Origin: Daucus carota subsp. sativus
Lineage: Eukaryota; Streptophyta; Magnoliopsida; Apiales; Apiaceae
Length of the DNA stretch: 64,000 nucleotides
NCBI RefSeq assembly: GCF_001625215.2
Contig: NC_030384.2
Span: forward strand, 44,860,390 to 44,924,389
Reading direction: 5' to 3'
In this document: positions 1 through 14,049 of the stretch, piece by piece
Position numbering within the stretch: position 1 is the first letter of the stretch
How the letters are laid out: every line of letters starts with the position of its first letter
The notes under the pieces: model-generated
What the model was told of the DNA's origin: nothing
The model's database searches: none
What the model saw: the letters and a program-made list of their open reading frames with translations, nothing else
Made by a program: the position numbers and the translations under genes

Positions 1-3000
1 TGAAGCTGATGCTCTTCAAAATATTTCTGACGGAAAACCAGCATTAATGTGGCATAAGGTACACAGATTTGGTTTTATATTAAATGTAGTACTTGTGATT
101 TCATTAAATGTATTTTTGCTTGATTGTTTCCTATTTCTCTTACAGATACTCTGGACCATTCTTGATTTGGATAAAAAGTGGCTACTTCTCCAGAAAAGAA
201 AGAGTGCCTTACAATTATACTACAAGAAGAGATATGCCGAGGAGTCTCGAATTATTGATGATGAAACTAGGCTCAACTTTATTAGGCAGTTGTTTGACTC
301 AGTCACCAAGTCTCTCAAGGCAGCTGTATCAGAACGCGAGGTTGATGACGTGGACTCAAAGTTCAATCTTCATTTTCCACCTGGGGAGGTTGGTGATGTT
401 AATGGGCAGTATAAGCGGCCAAAGCGGAGATCACAGTACAGTAGTTGCAGTAAGGCAGGGCTGTGGGGGCTAGTTAGTAAACTTGGCTATAGCTCGGAGC
501 AATTTGGGCTGCAGTTATCCTTGGAGAAAATGGTGGGTTCCTTTTGTCTTTTTTCTCAATTATGGTTTGTTGCTTCTAGTTTTATATTTGTGACAACACC
601 TGTTATGCATTTTCTCTTAGAGAATGGAGGAGCTGTTGGACAGCAAGGAAACCCCAGAAGAAGCGGCTTTAAATTTTATATGTGCTATGTTTGAAACACC
701 TCAAAATGTTCTTAGAGGCGCGAGGCACATGGTGAGAACGATTCTCTCCCTCCCTCCCTATATACTCCCCCCCCCCCCCCCCCCCCCCCCCGCCCCGCCC
801 CGCTATATATATATATATATATCCACACACACACACATCTCAAAGTGTATAATGAATTCTGGCTACATTTTCCAGGCAGCTCTTGAGATTTGCTGGGAAC
901 CCTATGTGCGCAAACATGTGCGGAGCATCTATATGGATAATGCTGTAGTGTCAACAATTCCTACCCCTGATGGAAATGTCGCTATAGATGCTTCTCATCA
1001 GTATGCAACTATAAAATGGTTACGGGAAAAACCTCTTGGGAAATTTATGGACGCGCAGTGGCTTCAAATTCAGAAGGCTGAAGAGGAGAAGCTTATTAAA
1101 GTTACATTAAAGCTTCCAGAACCTGTCTTGAGCAAATTGATTAGCGACTCTAATGAGAATTATCTTAGTGACGGAGTAAGCAAATCTGCTCAACTATGGA
1201 ATGAACAGAGGAAGCTGATACTGCAAGATGCCTTTTTTGATTTTCTTCTACCTTCAATGGAGAAGGAAGCAAGATTATTGCTGGCTGGTAGAGCAAGGAG
1301 TTGGTTGCTTCTGGAATATGGAAAGTTGTTGTGGGACAGAGTTTCTGTGGCGCCATATCAGAGAAAGGAGCAAGATCTGAGCTCTGATGAAGAAGCTGCA
1401 CCAAGAGTTATGGCTTGCTGTTGGGGTCCAGGAAAGCCTGCAACAACATTTGTGATGCTGGACTCGTGTGGAGAAGTGTTGGATGTGCTGTATGCTGGGT
1501 CCATTTGCAACCGTGGTCAAAATGTTAATGATCAGCAACGTAAAAAGAATGACCAGCAGAGAGTTTTGAAGTTCATGACTGAACATCAACCACATGTCGT
1601 TGTTCTCGGAGCTGCAAATTTGTCTTGTACTCGTTTAAAGGAAGATATATATGAGGTACAATTTTTTATTTTTTTTTTCATCATCTTTGTTGAAGTAAAA
1701 AAATTCCTGTCAAAAGTGATATGCAACTCTCATTAAAGAATGATGAATTTTTGTAACGAGTAATTTTTATGGTTCTTCTAGTTCTAGATATATCAAGGGA
1801 GTTTGAAATCTTGAACTATAAACCCGATGTCCTTTGTTTCTTTTCAACTAGCTGTCTACCTGTGATAAGAACGTGCTGAGTATAATATATATGATAATTG
1901 CATTAAATCTTTTTGCTTTTCATAATAATGCAACACATATATTTGTTTAGTTAGGCATGGGAGAACTATATGTTTATTATTATTTATGTAGGATATTTTT
2001 TGTTGCCTTTCTAGAGTTCATTTGTTGGCTTCCCAAAGAGGCTGTGTAATGATAATACTCAGTTCTTGACGTCTTAGTCTTATATAGAGGCACAAGTAAA
2101 GTAGGATGCAATATAATTTACAATATCATGTATTTATTATTTGCAATAATATGTATATAAAAGTTAAAGTCTTTGTTTTACTTATTCTACATTCATAGTT
2201 AAGTACTGTATATATCAAATTATTTACTTAAAGAAAATAATCGATCATGTAAGAGATAATGTTAAACAAATATTATTTACATTGTATTCAATTGTTTTTT
2301 ACATTCCATTTAAGTGAAGTTTATACTATTATGTTTTGTTCTAAAAGGAGGGTCAAAATATATTAATTTTCTAACTTAGTATCAACTGAAAGTTGAAATT
2401 ATGATTGTTATCATTATAAATTGCAGTATGTAGTTTGTATAAAGGAGTATGGGCTAATATTGATGATAGATTTGTGTTTTCCTATCTTTTAAATGTAAAA
2501 TAATCTATAAAATTATTCATTATTATATTTTTGTCAGTAACTGAGATTAATCTTGAAATAAAGAGTAAGAAATTTTTTTGGACCCTAGTTTTAAAGGGAA
2601 GCATATCAATGCATTCTTAAAGGTCCAGTGGGAAATAAAAGTAATATGCAATTGTTACAGGTTGAGCTAAACATTATTATAATTTCAGTACTTTCGGTGA
2701 ATTTTGTAGATTAAAATTTTATTTGATTTAATTATTCTGGACCGGAGTATGCATGAAATGTGGGTGAAGAACTATACAATAAGAGACAGATGAAATAAAC
2801 AGAATAAACGTATGGAACAATGTATAGTAAATATAATTGTAGGCTAATAAGAAAATGAATTTAGGGGGTGAAACCAAAATTTGGTATATATTTTTCACTG
2901 AAAAAGGATTTGCTTAGTAGTAAAGGACATAGACTGGTTGGCAGATCTAATATGTAATACAGCAGATCTAATTATATTATGTTGCTATATTACAGATAAT

Positions 3001-6000
3001 TTTCAAGATGGTGGAGGAAACCCCTAGAGAGGTTGGCCATGATATGGATGGTATAAGCATTTTATATGGCGATGAAACTTTTCCTCACCTTTACGAGAAT
3101 TCTCGTATCTCTTCAGATCAGCTTCCTTTGCAGTCAGGTAGATGTTATGATTATTTATAATTAATTGTATGATGATCTTTTTGCTGGCTAAATCATTTCT
3201 GCTATTGTCAGGCATTGTCAAGCGAGCTGTGGCTTTAGGTCGTTACCTTCAGAATCCATTAGCAATGGTTGCTACACTGTGTGGACCAGGCAAAGAAATA
3301 TTATCTTGGAAGCTTAGTCCTTTGGAGGATTTTTTAACCTCTGATGACAAGTTTGGGATGATTGAACAGATTATGGTAGATGTAACTAATCAAGTAGGGC
3401 TCGACGTTAATCTGGCATTAAGCCATGAATGGTTATTCTCTACTATGCAATTTATCTCTGGGCTAGGGCCTAGGAAGGCGGCATCTTTGGTAAGGTCTTT
3501 AGTAAGAAATGGAGCTATTTTTACACGCAAGGACTTGTTGACAGAACACGGGATTGGTAAGAGGGTTTTTGTTAATTCAGTTGGTTTCTTACGAGTCCGG
3601 CGGACTGGAATGGCTGCTTCTACTAGTCAATTCATTGATATGTTGGATGATACAAGAATTCATCCAGAATTTTATGGTCTTGCACAAGAACTTGCAAGAG
3701 ATGTATATCTTGAAGATGTTCAAGATGATACAGTTGATTATGATGATGATGAAGTGTTGCAGTTGGCAATAGAACATGTCAGGGAGAAGCCACACCTGTT
3801 GAAATCACTCGAGGTGCACGAATATGCTAAATCGAAGCAGTTAGAAAGTAAAATTCAAACACTAAATCTAATAAGATTGGAGTTGATTCATGGATTTCAA
3901 GATTGGCGAAAACCATATGCAGAGCCAAGCCAAGATGAGGAATTCTGCATGATATCAGGGGAGACTGAAGATAGCCTTGCTGAAGGAAGAATTGTGCAGG
4001 CAACAGTTCGGAGGGTGCTACCCCAGAAAGCAATATGTGTTCTCGACTCTGGGTTGGTAGGTATACTTGGCAAGGAAGACTATGCAGATGATTGGAAGGA
4101 GTTGCCTGATTTGAATGAAAAGCTGAATGAAGGTGAAATTTTAAGCTGCAAAATCAAATCCATTCAGAAGAACAGGTACCAGCTATTCTTAAGTTGCAAG
4201 GAAAGCGAAATGAGGAATAATCAGTACCATAATCACCAAAATCTTGATCCACACTATCATGAGGATCGTAGCAGTTTACCAGGGGATCAAGACAAAACGC
4301 GCAAGCAGAAGGAGCTTGGCAGAAAGTATTTCAAGCCACGTCTGATAGTTCATCCTCGCTTTCAGAATATAACAGCTGATGAGGCAGTTGAGGTATTCCG
4401 TGATTCACATTTGAGTCCATTTAGAATTGAGCAATGTAGAAAATTAGAATTTTGCTTCCAGGCATGCTGCTATTAATTCATTTATTACACGAGAAGGACA
4501 TAGAAGTTGCAGTTTTAATTTTGTTATAATTTAAGAAAGCATCTAGATCACTAACAATGCTCTAATTCACTTATGTGGATGCTTATCGGAAAGCAAACAA
4601 ATGTTTTACTAGCAGCTAGTATGTCGAGATGTGCAACATAACTTTCCTTCTAGATTTTGGATATAGTACAAGTTTTTGGTGGTGAGTTTGCTACTTTACT
4701 GTATAGTTGACCTTTGATACATGTTTAAAGAGCATTCCCATCCGACCCCAATCCTCATTATTATACTCTTAAATTTATCCCTATAATTTATTTATCATCT
4801 TAAAATTTACTACATCCCATTCCTGATTGCTGTCCTTGTATTTTGTTTATCACTTCTTTCTCACTTCTGTATACAACTTCAACTACTAACTGTTATTATA
4901 TTATATCATTTCTCTATCCACTTTTACGCATAAAGGTTGTATAGAATATAAATGGGGGTTGAATAGTAAGTCCCCAGATTTGGGGACTCATTTTGTGTTC
5001 CTTAAAACTTACTCTAAAATAGGGAACCGGATGAAACCCTTTCTTGTAAAAAAACAGACTAATACTCATGATTCCCGCAAAATTTAAGGGTGGGGAATGA
5101 AACAGGGCATCCAATGTGAATGTTCAAAGAAAGCACAAATCTTGTTTGTTATCTGTATGCACAAGCTTGAAGCTTCTGTAAGTGTCACGTCAATTATGTT
5201 GTCATCATCATAGTTGATATTTGGCTGTTAAGTTTTAGATTGTTTGTGGTAGAAAGTATGTTAGCTCCTTCCTACTGTGTTTCTTATTTGAGGCTTATTT
5301 TGTGTTTGCTTAGTTCCTGTCTGACAAGGATATTGGTGAGATTGTTGTACGTCCGAGTTCTCGTGGACCCTCGTTTTTGACTTTGACATTGAAAGTCTAC
5401 GATGGAATTTATGCTCACAAGGATATAATTGAAGGTGGGAAGGAGCAAAAGGACTTAACAAGCTTGCTCCGAATTGGGAAAACCTTAAAAGTTGGAGACC
5501 AAACATTTGAGGATCTAGATGAGGTTAGTATCTTCCGACCTCAGCATTTAGTTATTTATGTCTTTTCTGTTGTGTAAAATAATTTTCCTGTGCTTATTTT
5601 CACGCTAGATTATCGTCTGCGTCCCTAACATGCTAGACATGCATGCTATTGTAGAATATATTGTAACTTTTAGGTATACTGTTTTGTCACTACCTGATTC
5701 TTGTTTTTATTGGAAGTTTATCATATTATTTATTAGATTTTTTTGAAATCTCTGTTCGACATCATACATCATCGAATGCCTTTCGTATTTATTGTTATAT
5801 ACTAAAATATTTGAACTGGTCCATAGACAATACCTTTTGATTTGGGTACATTCACTTGATTTTATGTGACAAATAAGTGTACCTTAGAAAATCTCTGTTG
5901 ATATCATTCACGTAAGATAATTATAATGCCTGATGCCTATAAATTTAGGTCAGTAATATTCAAGTTGCACCAAGATCAACTCAGAGTAGATATGGGGAAT

Positions 6001-9000
6001 AAACGAATATATAAATTTTATACTTGCGTGCCAATCTGTTTAATATTCTTTCGAATATTATTGCTGATTCCCACCCACAATAGCCTTTATCAATAGGAGA
6101 TTAGTTGGCAGATACTTGTTTGAACCTTTTGATTTGGGTACATTCACTTGATTTTATGTGACAAATAAGTGTACCTTAGAAAATCTCTGTTGATATCATT
6201 CACGTAAGATAATTATAATGCCTGATGCCTATAAATTTAGGTCAGTAATATTCAAGTTGCACCAAGATCAACTCAGAGTAGATATGGGGAATAAACGAAT
6301 ATATAAATTTTATACTTGCGTGCCAATCTGTTTAATATTCTTTCGAATATTATTGCTGATTCCCACCCACAATAGCCTTTATCAATAGGAGATTAGTTGG
6401 CAGATACTTGTTTGAACCTCTTCTGAAAATGATTATATGCTTATGTTTTATTGAAATATTCACCTGTAGAAGCTTAGTAGGCAGACAACCTTTCATGATT
6501 ATATATGCATTTAGGCATAGTCCTCCTGCCCCTTTATTGCTGAGAAACTTCAATCTATATAACAAATTGTTAGTGTATTTGGTGCACTGCCATCCAAAAA
6601 CCCTCTGTAGGTGTGAAATGGCACGTAAGCGGGGAACCTAGTAGATACCTATTAGCAGGAAATGAACGCAACATCATCTTATATACACTAATACTGTGAA
6701 TGCAGGTTATTGACAGGTATGTTGATCCATTGGTAGCTCAGCTGAAAGTGATGCTTAACTACCGCAAATTCAAGAAAGGCACCAAAGCAGAAATTGACGA
6801 GTGTCTTAGGATTGAGAAAGCCGAGAATCCAATGAGAATTGTTTATTGCTTTGGCATATCTTATGAACACCCTGGAACATGTATTCTCACCTATATTAGG
6901 ACTTTAAACCCCCATCATGAATATGTTGGTGTCTACCCAACTGGGTTTAAATTTCGTAGGAAGATGTTTGGGGAAATTGATCGACTCGTTGCATATTTCC
7001 AAAGACATATTGATGATCCACAAAAATCAGAACTGTCAGTTCGATCCGCTGCTGCAATGGTTCCACTTGGAAGTGCTGCAATCGGGGGCCAATCTGGTGG
7101 ATGGGATGATTCTAGAAGCGGCGGTGATGGTTCTAGTGCAGGTAATTCTAAACACATATTGTAATGTAGTAAGGCATATACTTAATGTACAAGGTGTGAA
7201 GAAGCCAAGAAGGTTTATGGTCTATTACATGCTATAGACTTTATATTTTCTTCTGTAAACTTAAACTTTTATGCTGTTCAAATTAAACTCTTTTCAAAAT
7301 TTGACTTTTACAGCTTTAACCATTGAAGACATATGTGTTACCTCCCTACCTCTAAAGTGCTCTTACATCTGTCTAGAATATAGGTTTTGTGTTCTGTATC
7401 ATCCATACTGTACTTGATCTTTGCAGGCAGAGGTGACTTTAAAAATGGCGGCAGTCAGGATGGACATCCAAGTGGTATTCCTAGACCTTATGGTGGTATG
7501 GGCCGTGGACGGGGACGTGGCCGGGGATCATACAATGGTAGCGGAAGAGGTGATGGCTATAGCAGCGGAAAGCAAGATGTGGATACTTGGACTCAGAGTG
7601 ATGATAAATGGGGAGGCAATGGAAGTGGCGATGGTAAAAATACTGGTGGCTGGGACGGAAGTGGTGGTACAGCTGGTGGTTGGGGAGGAAGCGGTGGGGG
7701 AAGTGATGGTACTGCTGCTGGTTGGGGAGGAAGTGGTGGCGGAACTGATGGTACTGCTGGTGGCTGGGGAGGAAGTGGTGGCGGAAGTGATGGTACTGCC
7801 GGTGGTTGGGGAGGAAGTGGTGGTGGAACTGATGGTAGTGCTGGTGGTGGTACTACTCGTGGCTGGGGAGGAAGTGGTGGCGGAAGCGAGGGTAATGCTG
7901 GTGGTTGGGGAGGAAGTGGTGGCGGAAGTGATGGTATTGCCGGTGGTTGGGGAGGAAGTGGTGGTGGAACTGATGGTACTGCTGCTGGTGGTACTACTGG
8001 TGGCTGGGGAGGAAGTGGTGGTGGAACTGATGGTACTGCTGGTGGTGGTACTACTGGTGGCTGGGGAGGAAGTGATGGCGGTAGTGATGTTACTGCTGGT
8101 GGTTGGGGAGGAAGTGTTGGCAATACAGGTGGCGGCAGCAGTGGTGCCACTGGCGGTGGTATCAGTGGTTGGGGCGGAAGTGGTGGTAGTGATACTGGTG
8201 GTGGCTGGGGTGGTGGTGCTGACACTGGTGGTGCTACCGGTGGTTGGGGCGGAAGTGGTGGTGGCTGGGGAGGTGGTGGAAGTTCTGGTGGTGCGGCCAG
8301 TGGTTGGGGAGCAAGTGGTGGTGATAATGGTAGTTATGGCGGATCTGAAGGTGTTGATAGCAGAAGCGGGGGCAGAGGCAGGGGACGTGATGGTAGAGGC
8401 AGAGGCAGGGGAAGAGATGGTAGAGGTAGAGGCAGGGGGGGAGATAGTGAACGTGGAGGTAGCAGTTGGGGAGGTGGTGGTGGTGGCAGTAATGATGGTA
8501 CTGCTGGTGGTTGGGGAGGTGGTGGCAGTTCCGGTGGTGCCGCTGGTGGTTGGGCTGCGAGTGGTGGTGATAATGTTGGTTATGGGGGTAATGGCGGATC
8601 TGGAGGTCTTGATAGCGGAAGCAGTGGCAGAGGCAGGGGATTTGATGGTAGAGGCAGAGGCCGGGGACGGGATGGTGGAGGTAGAGGCAGGGGTGGAGAT
8701 GGTGAAAGTGGAGGTAGCAGTTGGGGAAGTGGTGGTGGCAATAGAGGCAGGGGAGGTGGTGGTAGAGGTCGGGGTGGTAGAGGTGGAAGTGATGAAGGTA
8801 GTGGTGGTGGTTGGGGAGGTGGTGCAAATGGCGGTGGAGGTAGCAGCAGCAGTTGGGGAGGTAGTGGCAGTAGTGGACATTGGGGAGGTGGAAGTGGAGG
8901 TGATGAAGGTGGTGGTTGGGGATCTAACAAAGGTAAAAGTGGTGGCAGCAATAGTAATTGGGGAGGTGCTGGAAATGGCGGTGGAGGTAATGGTGGTGGT

Positions 9001-9402
9001 GGTAGTGGAGGGGGAAAAGAGGGTTGGGGTACTGGCAGCAATAGCAGCTGGGGTGGTGGAAATGCTGGTGCTTCTGATGGAGGTTGGGGATCTGACAAAG
9101 GTGGTGGCAGCAATAGTAGTTGGGGAGGTCCTGGAAATGGTGGAGGTAGTGGAGGTGACAAAGGGGGTTGGGGTAGTGGCAGCAATAGCAGCTGGGGTGG
9201 TGGAAATGCCAGTGCTTCTGGTGGTGGTGGTGGAGGAGGTTGGGGAGCTGATGTGGGTAAAGGTGGTGGCACTGATGAAGCGGGTGGCAGTGGAACTGGT
9301 GGTTGGGGTGGTGGCAGCAATAGCGGCTGGGGTGGTGGAAATGCAGGTGCCTCTGGTTCTGGCAAAGATGTTCCAAAATCAGGGAGTTCTGGCTGGGGTT
9401 AA
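1..9402 (+). CDS. SPT6L: SPT6-like transcription elongation factor with WG/GW tail (5' part missing)
   Basis: Histone chaperone and elongation factor that travels with RNA polymerase II in the nucleus. Inferred coding exons: 2-58, 146-532, 621-731, 876-1655, 2996-3137, 3212-4392, 5314-5523, 6706-7141, 7427-9402. All junctions are GT-AG and keep one frame, giving about 1759 visible residues; the acidic N-terminus lies before the window. In order I see the helical core, a YqgF-like fold in 876-1655 (MACCWGPGKP, then HQPHVVVLGAANLSC), a helix-hairpin-helix (GLGPRKAASL), an S1 domain (EGRIVQATVRR to FLSCKESEMRN), and tandem SH2 (IVHPRFQNITADEAVE, VVRPSSRG, then YVDPLVAQL onward). The last exon is a Gly-rich tail with about 34 WG dipeptides and RG-rich blocks. 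In Arabidopsis SPT6L such WG/GW repeats are reported to act as an Argonaute hook. Identity is very secure; exact splice points are by eye. Confidence 0.95.
767..836. repeat. Compound microsatellite C(25)-(TA)n-(CA)n in an SPT6 intron
   Basis: A run of 25 C (767-791), a GC-rich bridge, a (TA)n run (804-822) and a (CA)n run (823-836) fill most of the 144-bp intron at 732-875. Homopolymer C of this length is prone to sequencing error. Confidence 0.95.
1656..2995 (+). other. Long AT-rich SPT6 intron
   Basis: A 1340-bp intron between the YqgF-like exon and the short exon 2996-3137. It is AT-rich, with no coding signal or recognisable transposon. The acceptor is the TTACAG ending at 2995. Confidence 0.7.
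4730..5125. mobile_element. MITE-like element inside an SPT6 intron
   Basis: The left end GAGCATTCCCATCC and the right end GGGCATCCAATGTGAATGTTC are imperfect inverted complements, and the 396-bp interior is non-coding and AT-rich. The GAGCATTCC-type terminus resembles Harbinger/Tourist-class MITEs. No clean target-site duplication was found, so the class is tentative. It lies in the intron 4393-5313. Confidence 0.5.
5833..6416 (+). repeat. Perfect 292-bp tandem duplication in an SPT6 intron
   Basis: Bases 5833-6124 and 6125-6416 look identical over the whole 292-bp unit (both start CCTTTTGATTTGGG and end CTTGTTTGAA). They lie in the intron 5524-6705, so the protein is unaffected. Zero visible divergence means either a very recent duplication or an assembly artefact. 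Confidence 0.95.
7660..9370 (+). repeat. In-frame WG/GW minisatellite with RG-rich blocks in the SPT6 tail
   Basis: Imperfect in-frame repeats built on GGTTGGGGAGGAAGTGGTGG encode units such as GGWGGSGGGSDGTA. Units are most regular from 7660 to 8110, then diverge. Two blocks (about 8360-8455 and 8620-8785) switch to Arg-Gly repeats of the RGRGRG and GRGRD type. The array has no stop in the coding frame, so protein-level selection on W and G spacing is likely. Antisense and +1 frames are also open because of the repeat composition and should not be read as genes. Confidence 0.9.
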
Positions 9403-10413
9403 CAGGGAAACTTAAAGTTGGTTAATTTTGTAGTTGGAAGAATTTGGATACCTCATTTCTGATTTCTAGTTGAATTAGTTTAGTTGGTTACTGTGATGGT
9501 TCAGGTAGTTGTACTCTCGTATGCAGGAGCATCCCGAACTAGAATTTCTATTACCTTTTGGCAAAATATTTGGCATCAGAACCGCAGGACTTTCAGTGCT
9601 CTGGCTTTTCTTTAACGTATTTAGTTTATTGGGAAGTCTATGGCAGTTCCCCATTAACGGGTAATATCAGGATATTGTATCATGATTCATGTCAGAACTG
9701 GAGAACTCGTCACATGATGAAAATGTCTTAAACTGGTAGTCATCTTGTCTAAAACTGATCGGTAAGTTGGCTCATACGATATAGAAGAGCAAGCTGGTCT
9801 TTTTGGCTGAACAAAAACCTTTGTTTAAAACCTGAGCTTGGGCCCTAGTATTTGTTTTTCGTGTTTTTTACTCTTTCGTCTTAACCATAAGATACAGCAC
9901 TAGACTGTGCTCGTTGCCTCGTTCTATGAGACTGTGACTATCTGTAAGAAGATAATACCCACATAACTTATGTATTTGTTTTAATTTGTTGAAAATTGTG
10001 AAATAATCGTCTAGTCCCACCTCTGTGAGACTGTGACTATCAGTAAGTAAATAAAGATGAGGAAAATGAGGCCAACATATAACTGGATTGAATTAGACGA
10101 AGCGCAGCTATCTAGCTTTATTTTTTTCATAGCATTTTTCAATTGAATTTTTAAGGTGTTGATGTGTTCGCTTGTTTGGCATGCATTTTATTTTATCATA
10201 TATAATATGCAAATGCGTGTATATGCTGTTTGAATGTTGATTGTCAAAGATAAATTTAAGGATAATTATGGAAAATAATATATTTTTAGCCAAAAATGAA
10301 AATTAATAGTATATCATTTCATAGTGCATTGATAGTAATGAATAATGATACTGAAATTATAATATCATTTTTTTGTGATAAATTAAAAGACCATAAAAAC
10401 TGAAGAAAAAACG
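9403..10413 (+). other. SPT6 3' UTR and downstream intergenic DNA
   Basis: The first few hundred bases after the stop are probably 3' UTR. A short motif, GAGACTGTGACTATC plus AGTAAG-like sequence, occurs twice near 9930 and 10027. No gene seen. Confidence 0.5.
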
Positions 10414-11289
10414 TCAAAATATATTATATACTTATATATAATAAGCGTAAGGGAGATAATTTGGTCGCATGGTTCTATGGTCCAAAAGTTTATCATCCGC
10501 TGGATTGTATATTTAAGAAATAAGCACCGTTAAATTAGAACAAAATTAACTTCTGTTATATAAGGCAACTGATAGCTATTTGCATGTTTATGATTTTCTT
10601 TTCTGAATTCAAAACAAATTTTGTCTTTCATGTGTTTATGATTTTTTTTTAATGTAAAATAAATATTTCCTACCAGTTTTATTTGTAGAATCATATAAAT
10701 CGCACCATCTGTTTCAAAAAAATATATATAAATCACACCGTCACAATTTTTATTAATACATTTTAAAATTAATAAGCCGGATTTATGTGAGGAACGAATA
10801 CAAAAACTTTTTTTTTAATCCAAAACAGATTCTACCTTCTTATTGCATGTTTATGGTTTCTTTTCTTAATTCAGAACAAATTATGTTTATCAATTTTAAT
10901 CTGAAACCATAATTTAGAAAAATATATAAATCACATTATAATAATTTTAATATAAAATACATTTATAAATATATTCTAATAGAAGTTGGCCTCACATATT
11001 CAACTCAAAATTTTATTAAAATTTGATAGAAAAAATTTAATACTTTGACATGATATATACGAGAACAGGATTGACTTGATTGCAATAGTTTATTTGAAGC
11101 CATTAATGGTTGTGATGGTGTATTTACAACAGTTCTAACTTACAAACAAATCATAATTTCAAATTTTATTTTATTAAAAATTTTGATTTATTATTTATAA
11201 ATTAAATTTTTCCGCACAATTAAAAATATATTTAATTTTTTTTATAAATAATTAAAAAGCTCCTGTGCAAGGCACGGGCTATAAGCTAG
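10414..11289 (+). mobile_element. Small non-autonomous Helitron-like element
   Basis: The 3' end is characteristic: a hairpin CCTGTGC-AAG-GCACGGG (11262-11278, one G:T wobble), a short spacer, then CTAG followed by T (11286-11290), matching the plant Helitron rule of a hairpin shortly before CTRR^T. The interior is AT-rich and non-coding. The 5' end is uncertain: a TC followed by an AT-rich start at 10414 is a candidate, but the preceding base is G rather than the expected A. Confidence 0.55.
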
Positions 11290-11864
11290 TACGTAAAAGA
11301 GCTAGAAACCCATAGGTCGAATATGCCTTCAATTCAGATATGCTCAAAAGTGTATTGGATCGGGTCTAATTAGATTCTAGAAAAGGAGGTTTTTTGAACT
11401 AAAATATGTAAAATATTTAAAGATATTCCAAATAAATGAAACCGAAATTTTATTAAAATCGGAATTTATAAAAAATATAGGACCGAGTTTTAACCAGGCC
11501 GGGCTTGTTTGCCTTCCCAGACCAGACCTGATTTTCAGATCCGGGGGCTTCTTGTGCATCCTACTCTAAAACATGCATCTATACTATTTCATGCTTAAAT
11601 ATATCTTATTTTATAAGAAATAATTATAATTCATAATTTATTAATAGCTGTTTAAAGTAATGATATATATTAAATTGAATATATATATGTTTAGAAAGAT
11701 ATATTCTATGTATTGTCTAATATATACATATCGACATATATTTAAAAATATGAATTAAAAATAAATAATGATGTAATTTTGGAACCAACCTGTAAATCTG
11801 TAAAAGTGAAAAAAAGAATTAATACCTAAAAAAAATTGACGATAAAGGAGAGCAAAGAAAGTGT

Positions 11865-11950
11865 TGGGCCGTAATAAGGTAAGAGCCCAATAGAGTGACC
11901 CGATAACAGGGTATATATGTTGAGACATAAACAGAGGTCTTCTAGGGTTT
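11865..11950 (+). promoter_or_regulatory. Site II and telo-box promoter elements of the NAC-alpha gene
   Basis: TGGGCC (11865-11870) and AGCCCA (11884-11889, reverse Site II) lie upstream of TAGGGTTT (11943-11950, reverse telo-box), 60-150 bases before the start codon. Site II plus telo-box is the known promoter signature of plant ribosomal-protein and other translation genes expressed in dividing cells, which fits the gene it precedes. Confidence 0.7.
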
Positions 11951-12011
11951 TATAGTGCCTTTTTGCTGCTTGTTGATATCTTCTCAAAAGCTCTTCACTC
12001 GCACGAACAAA

Positions 12012-14049
<2,038 letters not shown>

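Noticed and set aside
7421..9415. Long open frames in the +1 frame and on the minus strand over the SPT6 tail (Val/Glu-, Thr-, Pro-, and His/Leu-rich)
   Set aside because: They are shadows of the GGT/GGA-rich repeat; composition follows directly from the repeat, and the WG frame continues the SPT6 exon in phase.
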